Of a stretch of 64,000 nucleotides of DNA, positions 20,928-28,800 are shown one piece after another. The position numbers were made by a program, and so were the translations under genes. Positions within the stretch are counted from its first letter, which is position 1; each line of letters begins with the position of its first letter. Origin of the DNA: Kaistia defluvii (GTDB lineage: Bacteria; Pseudomonadota; Alphaproteobacteria; Rhizobiales; Kaistiaceae); assembly GCF_026343955.1 (NCBI RefSeq), contig NZ_JAPKNI010000011.1, positions 62,001-126,000 on the forward strand, given 5' to 3'. Under the pieces are notes generated by a model. It did no database searches, was not told the origin of the DNA, and worked only from the letters and a program-made list of their open reading frames with translations.

Positions 20928-21887
20928 TTGCTGATCGCGCTCACGGCCGCGCTGGTCGGCATGGCCTTCTGGTACCAGCTGCCGCTGCCGCCAACGGCCG
21001 TGAAGATCGCCATCGGCATCTGGGGCGCGTTCGCGCTCGGGGTTCTTTTCCTTGAAATGACAAGACGTTCGTGGATCGTTCGCGGCGTCTATGCGCTGGC
21101 GCTGATCGCGGCGCTGCTGTGGTGGACGAGCATAAAGCCGAGCTTCGATCACGAATGGGCGCCGGATGTCGAACACATCGTCACCGGCACCCGTGACGGC
21201 GACATCGTCACGCTGCAAAACGTCCGCAACTTCGACTGGCAGACCGAGACCGCGTTCACGCCGCGCTGGGAAACGCGGTCCTACGACCTGTCGAAGATCG
21301 AATCGGTCGACCTGTTCCTGTCCTATTGGGCGGGACCGGCGATTGCCCACACGCTTGTCTCCTTCGGTTTCGAAGACGGACAACATGTTGTTTTCTCGGC
21401 GGAAATCCGCAAGGAGCAGGGCGAGAGCTTCTCCTCGATCGGCGGTTTCTTCAAGGAATTCGACCTGGCGCTGATCGCCGCCGACGAGCGCGACATCATC
21501 CGCCTTCGCACCAACATCCGGGGAGAGGACGTCTATCTCTATCCCGTCCACATGCCCAAGGCCGGGATGCGGGCACTGTTCCTGTCCTATCTGGAGACCG
21601 GCAACCATCTGGCGGAGGTGCCGACCTTCTACAACACGGTCACCACCAATTGTACGACGGTGGTTTTCCAGCTGCTGCGCGCGCTCGACCCGGCGCTGCC
21701 CTTCGATTACCGCATCCTGCTATCCGGCTATCTGCCGAGCTATATCTACCAGAATCAAGGCTTTAGCACCGGCCTGTCCGAGGCCGAATTCCGCCGCCGC
21801 GCGGCGATCAGCGCGCTCGGCATCGCCGCCGGCGACAGCCCCGACTTTTCCCGCGCCATCCGGGTTAACAGCCTACTCTCGCGTTAA
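20928..21887 (+). CDS. DUF4105 membrane-anchored periplasmic protein
   Basis: Protein of the DUF4105 family (Lnb N-terminal periplasmic-type domain), about 319 residues from the TTG at 20928. Two or three hydrophobic helices lead the sequence, then a soluble part with YDLSKIESVDLFLSYW and the family's Cys segment TVTTNCTTVVFQLLRAL, which may be an active-site Cys of a papain-like fold. The start is unclear: the frame stays open upstream and an ATC pair at 20874-20879, about 7-10 bases after ACGAGG, would give a complete first helix (IIRALLTLLRWIGRLLLWLL). Some family members are linked to lipoprotein processing; a role here is not established. It follows coaBC closely, probably in the same operon. 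Confidence 0.75.
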   Translation: MLIALTAALVGMAFWYQLPLPPTAVKIAIGIWGAFALGVLFLEMTRRSWIVRGVYALALIAALLWWTSIKPSFDHEWAPDVEHIVTGTRDGDIVTLQNVRNFDWQTETAFTPRWETRSYDLSKIESVDLFLSYWAGPAIAHTLVSFGFEDGQHVVFSAEIRKEQGESFSSIGGFFKEFDLALIAADERDIIRLRTNIRGEDVYLYPVHMPKAGMRALFLSYLETGNHLAEVPTFYNTVTTNCTTVVFQLLRALDPALPFDYRILLSGYLPSYIYQNQGFSTGLSEAEFRRRAAISALGIAAGDSPDFSRAIRVNSLLSR

Positions 21888-21910
21888 CCCCTCGTTAGCC
21901 TTCCGTTACC
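21884..21910 (+). promoter_or_regulatory. Phased TTAA/TTAG/TTAC half-sites before dut (CtrA-like)
   Basis: TTAA at 21884, TTAG at 21895 and TTAC at 21906 are each separated by exactly 7 bases, i.e. 11-base phasing. The CtrA box in alphaproteobacteria is TTAA-N7-TTAA. Only the first half-site is exact; a further GTTAAC lies at 21864. It ends 15 bases before the dut start codon. Confidence 0.35.
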
Positions 21911-21925
21911 GTTGAGGACCTTGCC

Positions 21926-22402
21926 GTGCCGAACCAGCCGACCATCGAACTGAAGGTGCTCGACCCGCGCCTCGAGGCCTGGGGCATGCCCGCCTATCAG
22001 AGCGACATGGCGGCGGCGATCGACCTGCGCGCCGCGATCGACGCCCCGCTCTCGATCGAGGCCGGCTCGCCGGCCGTGCTGATCCCGAGCGGGCTGTCGC
22101 TGTTCATCCGCGACCCGTTCGTTGCCGCGATGATCCTGCCCCGCTCCGGCCTCGGCCATAAGACGGGCCTGGTGCTCGGCAATTCGACCGGGCTGATCGA
22201 CGCCGACTATCTCGGGCCGATCCTGGTCAGCGTCTGGAACCGCAACGCGTCCGGCACGCCGCCGATCACCATCCAGCCGGGCGACCGCATCGCCCAGATG
22301 ATGTTCGTGCCGGTGGTGCGGCCGCGCTTCAAGGTGGTCAGCGAGTTCTCGGCCGAAACGACGCGCGGCGCCGGCGGCTTCGGCTCGACCGGCGGGAAAT
22401 AG
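21926..22402 (+). CDS. dut: Deoxyuridine 5'-triphosphate nucleotidohydrolase (dUTPase)
   Basis: Hydrolyses dUTP to dUMP and pyrophosphate, keeping uracil out of DNA and feeding dTMP synthesis. The 158-residue trimeric-type protein has the five motifs: SDMAAAIDLRA, PRSGLGHKTG, GNSTGLIDADYLG, RIAQMMFVP and the C-terminal RGAGGFGSTGGK. Motif 3 reads NSTGLID rather than the common NAPGTID. The start is GTG with TTGAGGACC upstream. It is close to coaBC, as in many bacteria, with a DUF4105 gene inserted between. Confidence 0.96.
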   Translation: MPNQPTIELKVLDPRLEAWGMPAYQSDMAAAIDLRAAIDAPLSIEAGSPAVLIPSGLSLFIRDPFVAAMILPRSGLGHKTGLVLGNSTGLIDADYLGPILVSVWNRNASGTPPITIQPGDRIAQMMFVPVVRPRFKVVSEFSAETTRGAGGFGSTGGK

Positions 22403-22473
22403 CGAGGCTCGACCCGGCCGGCCGGCTGGACTAGGATTTCGCCCACAAGAGCAACGGGTTGAGGAGACGACCA

Positions 22474-23439
22474 ATGGCGGACGACAAGAAGCGCGGGCGC
22501 GGCAAGATCTATGCGTCGATCACCGACACGATCGGCGACACGCCGATCGTCCGGCTCGATCGCCTCGCCGCCCAGAAGGGCGTGAAGGCCCATCTGCTGG
22601 CCAAGCTCGAATTCTTCAACCCGATCGCTTCCGTCAAGGACCGCATCGGCGTCGCCATGGTCGACGCGATGGAGGCCGCCGGCACGATCACGCCCGGCAA
22701 GACCACGCTGATCGAGCCGACCTCCGGCAATACCGGCATCGCCCTCGCCTTCGTGGCGGCGGCGCGCGGCTACCGGCTGATCCTCGTCATGCCGGAGACG
22801 ATGTCGATCGAGCGGCGCAAGATGCTGAAGCTGCTCGGCGCCGAACTGGTCCTGACCGAGGGGCCGAAGGGCATGAAGGGCGCGATCGCCCGCGCCGAGG
22901 AACTGAAGGCGGAGATCGGCGACGCCGTCATCCCGCAGCAGTTCCAGAACCCGGCCAATCCGCAGATCCACCGCGAAACCACGGCGGAGGAGATCTGGAA
23001 CGATACCGATGGCGGCATCGACATCCTGATCTCCGGCATCGGCACCGGCGGCACGATCACCGGCGTCGGCCAGACGCTGAAGCCGCGCAAGCCGTCGCTG
23101 AAGGTGATCGCGGTCGAGCCGGCCGAAAGCCCGGTCCTCTCGGGCGGCGCGCCCGGCCCACACAAGATCCAGGGCATCGGCGCCGGCTTCATTCCCGGCG
23201 TGCTCGACACGACGATCTATGACGAGGTGGTGCAGATCGCCAGCGCCGAGGCGCTGGAAACGGCGCGCGAAGTGGCGCGGGTCGAAGGCATCCCGGTCGG
23301 TATCTCGTCGGGCGCCGCGGTCGCCGCAGCCCTGAAGGTCGGCGCGCGCCCAGAAAATGCCGGCAAGAACATCGTCATCATCATCCCCTCCTTCGCCGAG
23401 CGCTATCTGTCGACGGCGCTGTTCGAAGGGCTGGAATAG
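22474..23439 (+). CDS. cysK: Cysteine synthase A (O-acetylserine sulfhydrylase)
   Basis: PLP enzyme that makes L-cysteine from O-acetyl-L-serine and sulfide. The 321-residue protein has the PLP-binding lysine in [12 protein letters not shown], the substrate loop [13 protein letters not shown], the phosphate-binding loop [14 protein letters not shown] and the C-terminal [12 protein letters not shown]. Length is normal. The ATG at 22474 follows GAGGAGACGACC; an upstream in-frame ATG at 22459 precedes the ribosome site. Single gene with its own start after dut; the repeat-rich region follows. Confidence 0.93.
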   Translation: MADDKKRGRGKIYASITDTIGDTPIVRLDRLAAQKGVKAHLLAKLEFFNPIASVKDRIGVAMVDAMEAAGTITPGKTTLIEPTSGNTGIALAFVAAARGYRLILVMPETMSIERRKMLKLLGAELVLTEGPKGMKGAIARAEELKAEIGDAVIPQQFQNPANPQIHRETTAEEIWNDTDGGIDILISGIGTGGTITGVGQTLKPRKPSLKVIAVEPAESPVLSGGAPGPHKIQGIGAGFIPGVLDTTIYDEVVQIASAEALETAREVARVEGIPVGISSGAAVAAALKVGARPENAGKNIVIIIPSFAERYLSTALFEGLE

Positions 23440-23510
23440 GCCTCGGCCTGCCCCGCTCTTCGCACGCGGCGAACGGGGGGCTGGATTTGCCCTTCACGAT
23501 TGTGGGAGGA

Positions 23511-23856
23511 TTTTCCCTCAGCCTGCAAGCAAGCCCCTCACCCAACCCTCTCCCGCGCGCGGGCGAGGGCTTTTCGGACGGCGTGTTTGGATCGGGTGTG
23601 TGGTCTGAACGGAGATCGGTGCAGAAGGAGCGAGGCTCGACCTGCGCCCTCTCCCGTCCACGGGAGAGGGCTGGGGTGAGGGTTTTTCCCTCAGCCTGCA
23701 AGCAAGCCCCTCACCCAGCCCTCTCCCGCGCGCGGGAGAGGGCTTTTCGGACGGCGCGTTTGGATCGGGTGTGTGGTCTGAACGGAGATCGGTGCGGAAG
23801 GAGCGAGGCTCGACCTGCGCCCTCTCCCGCGCGCGGAAGAGGGCTGGGGTGAGGGT
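23511..23856. repeat. Two tandem 173-bp units, each a REPIN-like doublet
   Basis: The unit starting TTTTCCCTCAGCCTGCAAGC at 23511 recurs at 23684 with few differences; the next copy would start at 23857 but only its first bases match. Each unit has an outer CCTCACCC arm, a CCCTCTCCCGC hairpin, a spacer, then the mirrored GGGAGAGGGC ... GGGTGAGGG arm. That is two REP-like hairpins in inverted orientation. The same element family recurs at 31329, 34782 and 42628. Confidence 0.8.
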
Positions 23857-23929
23857 TTTTCCCTCAAACCCTGCGCCAAACGCCTCATCTCTCGCCTGGC
23901 AGGGAGCAAAACGGCGCCGTATCCGACTC

Positions 23930-24016
23930 CGGCGGCATCCCGCGAAGGCGGGATCCATGCAGCTTCCCTGGGCCGTCGGCTGCATGGATCCCGGGTCAAG
24001 CCCGGGATGACGGCGA
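23930..24016. repeat. Second palindromic repeat family (GGATCCATGCAGC type)
   Basis: CATCCCGCGAAGGCGGGATCC, then CATGCAGC ... GCTGCATGG and ATCCCGGGTCAAGCCCGGGAT, ending in GACGG. Nested inverted repeats. A related copy sits at 39630-39745 after glk. This is a dispersed intergenic element. Confidence 0.65.
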
Positions 24017-24056
24017 GGGTGAGTGTCGCGGATAGGTCCTTCCCCATCAAAGGCAT

Positions 24057-24086
24057 AAAAAAGGCCGGCGCGAACGCCGGCCTTTT
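24057..24086 (-). terminator. Intrinsic terminator of the SDR gene
   Basis: On the minus strand AAAAGGCCGGCG, a 4-base loop and CGCCGGCCTTTT form a 12-base-pair stem running into six U's, about 20 bases after the SDR stop codon. Confidence 0.85.
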
Positions 24087-24106
24087 CCTGGTGAAGCAGA
24101 AAAGTC

Positions 24107-24868
24107 TCAGACCCAGCCGCCGTCGACGACATAGCTCTGATTGGTGCAGCCCGAGGCCTCGTCCGAGGCGAAGAACAGCACCGGCTTGGCGATGTCGTCC
24201 GGGTAGAGCTTGCGCTTCAGGCACTGCTTGGCCATCAGGTCGGCTTCGGCTTCCGGCGTCAGCCACAGATCGATCTGGCGCTGGGTCATGATCCAGCCCG
24301 GGACGACGCAGCAGACGCGGATGTTGAACGGTCCGAGATCACGCGCCAGGCCGCGGGTCAGGCCCTGCACGGCGGACTTCGCCGAGGTGTAGGCCGGCAT
24401 GCCGCCCTGGCCGATCATCCAGGACGTCGAGCCCATATTGATGATCGCGCCGCCGCCGGCTGCCTTCATGTCCTCGGCCACGGCCTGGGCGGCGAAGAAC
24501 TGGTGGCGGATGTTGACCTGATAGCGCTCGTCCCAATATTCGGGCGTCACGTCTTCCAGCTTGTGACGCTGGTCGTGGGCGGCGTTGTTGACCAGGATGG
24601 TGATCGGGCCGAGCTTCTGGCGCACGTTCTCGATCGACTGGCGCAGCGCCGCGATGTCGCGCAGGTCGCACTTCTCGAAATGCACGGTGCCGGTGGCGGA
24701 AAGCTCCTTCACCAGCGCCTCGGAAGCCTCGGCGTTGATGTCGAGGAAGCCGACTTTCGAGCCCTGCGCGACGAAGTGGCGAACGATGGCTTCGCCGATT
24801 CCGCTGCCGCCGCCGGTGATGAGCACGGTCCGGCCCTTGAGGCTCGGATAGATGGCGCCGCTGGTCAT
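24107..24868 (-). CDS. SDR family NAD(P)-dependent oxidoreductase
   Basis: Classical short-chain dehydrogenase/reductase of 253 residues. It shows the cofactor motif TGGGSGIGEAIVRHF, the NNAA motif (LVNNAAHDQRHK), and the catalytic Ser-Tyr-Lys set (GSTSWMIGQGG, AYTSAKSAVQGLTR), ending CTNQSYVVDGGWV. Asp in FLDINAEAS after strand 2 suggests NAD(H) preference. Sequence features such as the HDQRH segment and the Trp-rich active-site loop resemble sugar 1-dehydrogenases (arabinose, galactose or xylose type), but the substrate is not proven. It stands alone between the repeats and the persulfide locus, with its own terminator. Confidence 0.85.
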   Translation of the reverse strand: MTSGAIYPSLKGRTVLITGGGSGIGEAIVRHFVAQGSKVGFLDINAEASEALVKELSATGTVHFEKCDLRDIAALRQSIENVRQKLGPITILVNNAAHDQRHKLEDVTPEYWDERYQVNIRHQFFAAQAVAEDMKAAGGGAIINMGSTSWMIGQGGMPAYTSAKSAVQGLTRGLARDLGPFNIRVCCVVPGWIMTQRQIDLWLTPEAEADLMAKQCLKRKLYPDDIAKPVLFFASDEASGCTNQSYVVDGGWV

Positions 24869-24961
24869 GAGGTTTTCCGTCCCTGAAACGATCCGTCTTT
24901 GCCGGCTGCGCCGGCCCGCGCCTTTTCTAGGCCAAAGCTGGAAAGAGAGAAATCGAAATTT

Positions 24962-24989
24962 GAGGGGCGCACGTCAGAAAACGCCCCTC
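24962..24989 (-). terminator. Hairpin after the MBL-fold gene
   Basis: On the minus strand GAGGGGCG pairs with CGCCCCTC across a 12-base loop, followed by AAATTT. It lies 18 bases after the stop of the sulfur-dioxygenase-like gene; a weak intrinsic terminator. Confidence 0.5.
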
Positions 24990-25007
24990 TGCCGGTGACG
25001 CTTCCGA

Positions 25008-25901
25008 TCACAGGAGTGCCGTGTCGGGAGCGGCCTTCACCGGAATCTTCAGATATCGCACGCCGTTGCTTTCGGCGGCGGGCATCCGCCCGGCGCGGAT
25101 GTTGACCTGGATCGAGGGCAGCAGCAGCGTCGGGGCCGACAGGGTCGCGTCGCGGCTCTCGCGCATCGCGACGAACTCGGCCTCGCTGGTGCCCGCGCCG
25201 ACATGCACGTTGCCGTCGCGCTGCGCCTGCACGGTGGTCTCCCAAGCGTAGCGGTCGCGGCCCGGCGCCTTGTAGTCATGGCACATGAACAGCCGCGTCT
25301 CGCCCGGCAGGTCCAGCAGGCGCTGGATCGAGCGATACAGCGTGCGGGCGTCGCCGCCGGGAAAATCCGCCCGCGCCGTTCCATAGTCCGGCATGAACAG
25401 CGTGTCGCCGACAAAGGCGGCATCGCCGACCCGATAGACGATGTCGGCCGGCGTATGGCCGGGCGTGTGCAGCACCGAGGCCTCAAGCTCGCCGATGCGG
25501 AAGCGCTCGCCATCCTTGAACAGATGATCGAAATCGCTGCCATCGGTCTTCAGGTCGGTCGCGTTGAAGACCGGCCGGAAGATGCGCTGCACGTCCTTGA
25601 TGTGCTCGCCGATGCCGATCGTGGCGCCGGTCTCGGCCTTGATATAGGGAGCGCCCGACAGGTGATCGGCATGGGCGTGCGTCTCGAGCGCCCAGACGAT
25701 ATCCCATCCCGCCTCGCGCGCGGCGGCGAGGATGGCACGGACCGAGCGCAGATCGACCGTTCCGGAACGCGGGTCATAGTCGAGCACCGGATCGATGACG
25801 GCGGCCTTCCGGGTGACCGGATCGGCGACGAGATAGCTGATCGTATGGGTGGGTTCATCGAAGAAGGCCCGGATGACGGGCGCGCTTGGGGACGACGACA
25901 T
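25008..25901 (-). CDS. MBL-fold persulfide dioxygenase-like protein (Blh/ETHE1 type)
   Basis: A 297-residue metallo-beta-lactamase-fold protein of the ETHE1/Blh type, expected to oxidise glutathione persulfide to sulfite with O2 and a mononuclear iron. The metal motif is ETHAHADHLSGAPYI, further ligands come from LHTPGHTPADIVY, FVGDTLFMPDYG and FMCHDYKAPG. The N-terminus VIRAFFDEPTHTISYLVAD is typical. AAGGAG lies 6 bases before the ATG. It is divergent from a BigR-type repressor gene, sharing an 83-base intergenic operator, which is the arrangement of the BigR regulon. It would be the first step in sulfide removal, with rhodanese and TauE products acting on sulfite and persulfide. Confidence 0.88.
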   Translation of the reverse strand: MSSSPSAPVIRAFFDEPTHTISYLVADPVTRKAAVIDPVLDYDPRSGTVDLRSVRAILAAAREAGWDIVWALETHAHADHLSGAPYIKAETGATIGIGEHIKDVQRIFRPVFNATDLKTDGSDFDHLFKDGERFRIGELEASVLHTPGHTPADIVYRVGDAAFVGDTLFMPDYGTARADFPGGDARTLYRSIQRLLDLPGETRLFMCHDYKAPGRDRYAWETTVQAQRDGNVHVGAGTSEAEFVAMRESRDATLSAPTLLLPSIQVNIRAGRMPAAESNGVRYLKIPVKAAPDTALL

Positions 25902-25926
25902 GAATGTCTCCTTTCTCGGTTAGTTC

Positions 25927-25960
25927 TTGACATATATATTAGAGATCACTAATTTAGCAA
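25927..25960. promoter_or_regulatory. Divergent promoter and BigR-type operator
   Basis: On the plus strand TTGACA (25927-25932) is followed after 17 bases by TAATTT. The palindrome ATTAG-AGATCA-CTAAT (25938-25953) lies between the two boxes, and the minus-strand promoter (TTGCTA with a TATATA-like -10) overlaps the same DNA. A single repressor dimer here could silence both directions. An extra CTAATAG half-site follows near 25964. Confidence 0.6.
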
Positions 25961-25984
25961 CACCTAATAGAAAGGAAAGCTCTC

Positions 25985-26323
25985 ATGCCGCACGACCTCG
26001 CCGCCCTGGATCTGGCCGCCTTCGAAGCCAATGCGATGGAAGTCGCCGATCTGCTGCGGGCGCTGGGCAATGAGAGGCGGCTGATGGTGCTCTGCAGGCT
26101 CGTCGAGAATGGCGAAATGACCGTCGGTGCCCTCGCGGAAACGGTGGGCCTCAGCCAGTCGGCGCTGTCGCAGCACCTCGCCAAGATGCGCGAGAGCGGC
26201 ATCGTCACCTCCCGGCGCGACAGCCAGACGATCTGGTATCGCCTCGACGACCCTCGCATCGGCGAACTGATCGCCGTGCTGCACCGACTCTATTGCCGTA
26301 CGGCAACCACACCCCAGACCTGA
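25985..26323 (+). CDS. bigR: ArsR-family persulfide-sensing repressor (BigR/SqrR-like)
   Basis: A 112-residue winged-helix repressor. The recognition region is VGALAETVGLSQSALSQHLAKMRESGIV, followed by the wing (TSRRDSQTIWYRLDD). Two cysteines, C37 (LMVLCRLV) and C104 (HRLYCRTA), match the positions of the redox pair of BigR and SqrR, which forms a disulfide or tetrasulfide with persulfide and releases DNA. Most metal-sensing ArsR motifs are absent. AAGGAAAGC precedes the ATG. First gene of an operon with a rhodanese-DUF2892 protein and a TauE permease, divergent from the sulfur-dioxygenase-like gene. Autoregulation is expected from the shared operator. Confidence 0.88.
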   Translation: MPHDLAALDLAAFEANAMEVADLLRALGNERRLMVLCRLVENGEMTVGALAETVGLSQSALSQHLAKMRESGIVTSRRDSQTIWYRLDDPRIGELIAVLHRLYCRTATTPQT

Positions 26324-26340
26324 CACAAAGGAACGAAACC

Positions 26341-26868
26341 ATGACCCTGAAGGCAATTCCGGCAGACCGGGCGAAGGAACTGATCGAGAGCGGCGCGCTG
26401 CTGGTCGATGTCCGTGAAGCGGACGAATTCCGCCGCGAACACATTGCAGGCGCCAGGCCCCGGCCGCTTTCGACGCTGCAGGCGCTCGATACGGAGCCCG
26501 GCCGGACCGTCATCTTCACCTGCCGCTCCGGCGCCCGCACGACGGCGCATGCCGACCGGCTGGCCGCCGCCGCGCCCAGCGAGGCCTATCGGCTGGAAGG
26601 CGGACTCGACGCCTGGAAGAAGGCCGGCCATGCCGTCGTCGCCGACCGGCGGCAGCCGATCGAGATGATGCGCCAGGTGCAGATCGTGGCCGGCAGCCTG
26701 GTCGTCATCGGCGCGCTGCTCGGCACGCTGGTACATCCGGCCTTCTACTGGCTGTCCGGCTTCGTCGGCGCGGGCCTGGTCTTCGCGGGCGTCTCGGGCA
26801 CCTGCGCCATGGCGCGGATCCTGCGGCTGGCGCCATGGAACCGCACGCCGTCGACGATGGCGGGCTGA
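26341..26868 (+). CDS. Rhodanese-DUF2892 membrane fusion protein
   Basis: A 175-residue protein with a cytoplasmic rhodanese domain, residues about 1-105 (ALLVDVREADEFRREHIAGA, active-site loop TCRSGART), and a C-terminal DUF2892 module with two membrane helices (VQIVAGSLVVIGALLGTL and YWLSGFVGAGLVFAGVSG). The rhodanese Cys would carry or transfer persulfide sulfur close to the membrane. It starts 17 bases after bigR and is followed by a TauE permease 10 bases downstream, so the three form an operon. Such fusions are common in BigR regulons. Confidence 0.88.
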   Translation: MTLKAIPADRAKELIESGALLVDVREADEFRREHIAGARPRPLSTLQALDTEPGRTVIFTCRSGARTTAHADRLAAAAPSEAYRLEGGLDAWKKAGHAVVADRRQPIEMMRQVQIVAGSLVVIGALLGTLVHPAFYWLSGFVGAGLVFAGVSGTCAMARILRLAPWNRTPSTMAG

Positions 26869-26878
26869 GGTTCAGGGG

Positions 26879-27673
26879 ATGATCATGCCAAGCCTCTTCA
26901 CAGACCTGCTCGGCGCCTTCTTCGGCTCGATCGTCGGCTTCGTGCTGGCGCTGGTCGGCGGCGGCGGCTCGATCCTCGCGGTTCCGTTCCTGGTCTATGG
27001 CGTCGGCGTCGCGTCGCCGCATGTCGCGATCGGAACCGCGACGGTGGCGGTGGCGGCCAGCGCCTTCGCCAATCTCATGCCGCATTGGCGGGCGGGCCGG
27101 GTGAAGTGGCGCTGCGGCGCGGTCTTCGCGGCGGCGGGCGTGATCGGCGCGCTCGCCGGCGCGGAACTGGCCAAGGCCATTGACGGCCACAAGCTGCTGA
27201 TGCTGTTCGGCGCGCTGATGATCGTCGTCGGGCTGATCATGCTGCGCCGGCGCGGCACGGCCGGCAAGGAGGAGGTCCGCCTGACGGCGGAAACCGCCCG
27301 CCATCTGCTGCCGCGCCTGATCGCGACCGGCTTCGCCGTGGGCGGCCTCTCCGGCTTCTTCGGCATTGGCGGCGGCTTTCTCATCGTCCCCGGCCTGATG
27401 CTGGCGACCGGCATGCCGCTGACCTTCGCCATCGGCACGTCGCTGGTGGCCGTCAGCGCCTTCGGCGCGGCGACGGCGTCGAGCTATGCCGCCAGCGGCC
27501 TGGTCGACTGGCCGCTGGCCTTCGTCTTCGTGCTGGGCGGCGTGGCCGGCGGCCTTGTCGGCGCGGCGGCCGGCCGGCACCTGTCCAGCCGCAAGGCCTG
27601 GCTCGGCCCGATCTTCGCCGGCGTGGTGATATCGGTCGGCAGCTACGTGCTGCTGCGCGGCCTGCTTGCGTGA
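26879..27673 (+). CDS. TauE/SafE family sulfite/organosulfonate exporter
   Basis: A 264-residue inner-membrane protein of the TauE/SafE (DUF81) family with about eight hydrophobic helices in two repeats: GSIVGFVLALVGGGGSILAVP and, in the second half, GFAVGGLSGFFGIGGGFLIVPGL. Both repeats carry the Gly-rich motif. Family members export sulfite, sulfoacetate or related anions. Its position after the rhodanese and beside a persulfide dioxygenase, which makes sulfite, supports a role in sulfite removal from the cell. GGTTCAGGGG precedes the ATG. Last gene of the bigR operon. Confidence 0.87.
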   Translation: MIMPSLFTDLLGAFFGSIVGFVLALVGGGGSILAVPFLVYGVGVASPHVAIGTATVAVAASAFANLMPHWRAGRVKWRCGAVFAAAGVIGALAGAELAKAIDGHKLLMLFGALMIVVGLIMLRRRGTAGKEEVRLTAETARHLLPRLIATGFAVGGLSGFFGIGGGFLIVPGLMLATGMPLTFAIGTSLVAVSAFGAATASSYAASGLVDWPLAFVFVLGGVAGGLVGAAAGRHLSSRKAWLGPIFAGVVISVGSYVLLRGLLA

Positions 27674-27757
27674 AAGCGGGCGTGCATCCCAGCGTCCGTC
27701 TCGCTAAGGTCCGCGCCGCCGCCGGCGGCCGGCCGACGCGACGCCAGGGAGAAACGA

Positions 27758-28684
27758 TTGCTCACCGAACAGACCATCCTCCGCGCGTCGATCGCGATCA
27801 CCTTTGTCGTCGCGGCGTTCGGCATCAGCTTTGGCCTGCTTTCGGGGTCGTTTTCCATCGCCTTTGACGGCGTCTATGCGCTGGCCGACGCCGCCATGAC
27901 CACGGTGGCGCTCGGCGTGTCGCACCTGATCGTGCAATCCGCCCAGCGCGACGCAATTTCGGGAAAACTGCGCAACCGCTTCAGCATGGGCTTCTGGCAT
28001 CTCGAGCCGATCGTGCTGGGCCTCAACGGCACCATCCTGATCATCGTCGCCATCTATGCGCTGATCAACGCCATCCTCTCGATCCAGGGCGGCGGGCGCG
28101 AGCTGGAATTCGGCTATGCCATCATCTATGCCGCGGCGACGCTGGTCGTCTGCATCGTGATGACGGTGGTCGACTGGCGCGCCAACCGCAGGATCCAGTC
28201 GGATTTTCTCAAGCTCGACATCCATTCCTGGGTGATGTCGGGCGCGATCAGCGGCGCGCTGCTCATCGCCTTCGCCATCGGCTATGCCGTCGAGGGCACG
28301 GCGCATGAATGGATCTCGCCCTATATCGATCCCGTCGCGCTCGCCGTGATCAGCGCCGCCATCATCCCGATCCCGATCGGCACGGTGCGGCAGGCGGTCT
28401 CGGAGATGCTGCTGCTGGCGCCGGCCGATCTGAAGGAGCATGTCGACCAGGTGGCGACGGATACGGTCCGGCGGCATGGCTTTCTCGCCTATCGCGCCTA
28501 TGTCGCCAAGGTGGGACGCGCCAAGCAGATCGAGATCTATTTCATCGTCGCCAAGAACGAACCGGCGCGGCGGCTGGAGGCATGGGACCGGATCCGCGAC
28601 GAGATCGGCGAGGCGATCGGCGACGAGAGCTATAATCGTTGGCTCACCATCGCCTTCACCACCGACAGCGAATGGGCCGAATAG
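27758..28684 (+). CDS. Cation diffusion facilitator family transporter
   Basis: A 308-residue inner-membrane divalent-cation/proton antiporter of the CDF family. Metal-site motifs are in helix 2 (FDGVYALADAAMTT) and helix 5 (KLDIHSWVMSG); six hydrophobic helices are followed by a cytoplasmic C-terminal domain (MLLLAPADLKEHVDQVATD). The usual HxxxD/DxxxD pair is present only partly, so the metal (Zn, Fe, Mn or other) is not predictable. The start is TTG at 27758, with AGGGAGAAACG upstream. Its own small intergenic region separates it from tauE, although read-through is possible. Confidence 0.83.
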   Translation: MLTEQTILRASIAITFVVAAFGISFGLLSGSFSIAFDGVYALADAAMTTVALGVSHLIVQSAQRDAISGKLRNRFSMGFWHLEPIVLGLNGTILIIVAIYALINAILSIQGGGRELEFGYAIIYAAATLVVCIVMTVVDWRANRRIQSDFLKLDIHSWVMSGAISGALLIAFAIGYAVEGTAHEWISPYIDPVALAVISAAIIPIPIGTVRQAVSEMLLLAPADLKEHVDQVATDTVRRHGFLAYRAYVAKVGRAKQIEIYFIVAKNEPARRLEAWDRIRDEIGEAIGDESYNRWLTIAFTTDSEWAE

Positions 28685-28800
28685 GGCGTCGGCGACACTT
28701 TTTTGCCCGGACCTGTCGATTTCTCCCACGCTCGCTCGTTGAGGGGATGAGGCGCCGTCGTTCCGGCGGCGCCCGCGCATGGCGGCAAAGGGAGGAAGTG

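Larger units (their letters stand above)
23440..24056. other. Gene-free repeat region after cysK
   Basis: About 620 bases without a credible gene. It holds two 173-bp tandem units of GC-rich palindromes followed by a second kind of inverted repeat (23930-24015). Long open frames here are by-products of palindromic high-GC DNA. Confidence 0.8.

Noticed and set aside
23511-23856. CRISPR array
   Set aside because: Only two long tandem units with internal palindromes; no short regular repeats with unique spacers and no cas genes.
23440-24300. Reading frames across the repeat region after cysK
   Set aside because: They follow palindromic non-coding DNA, have no ribosome sites and give Arg/Pro-rich products with repeated segments.
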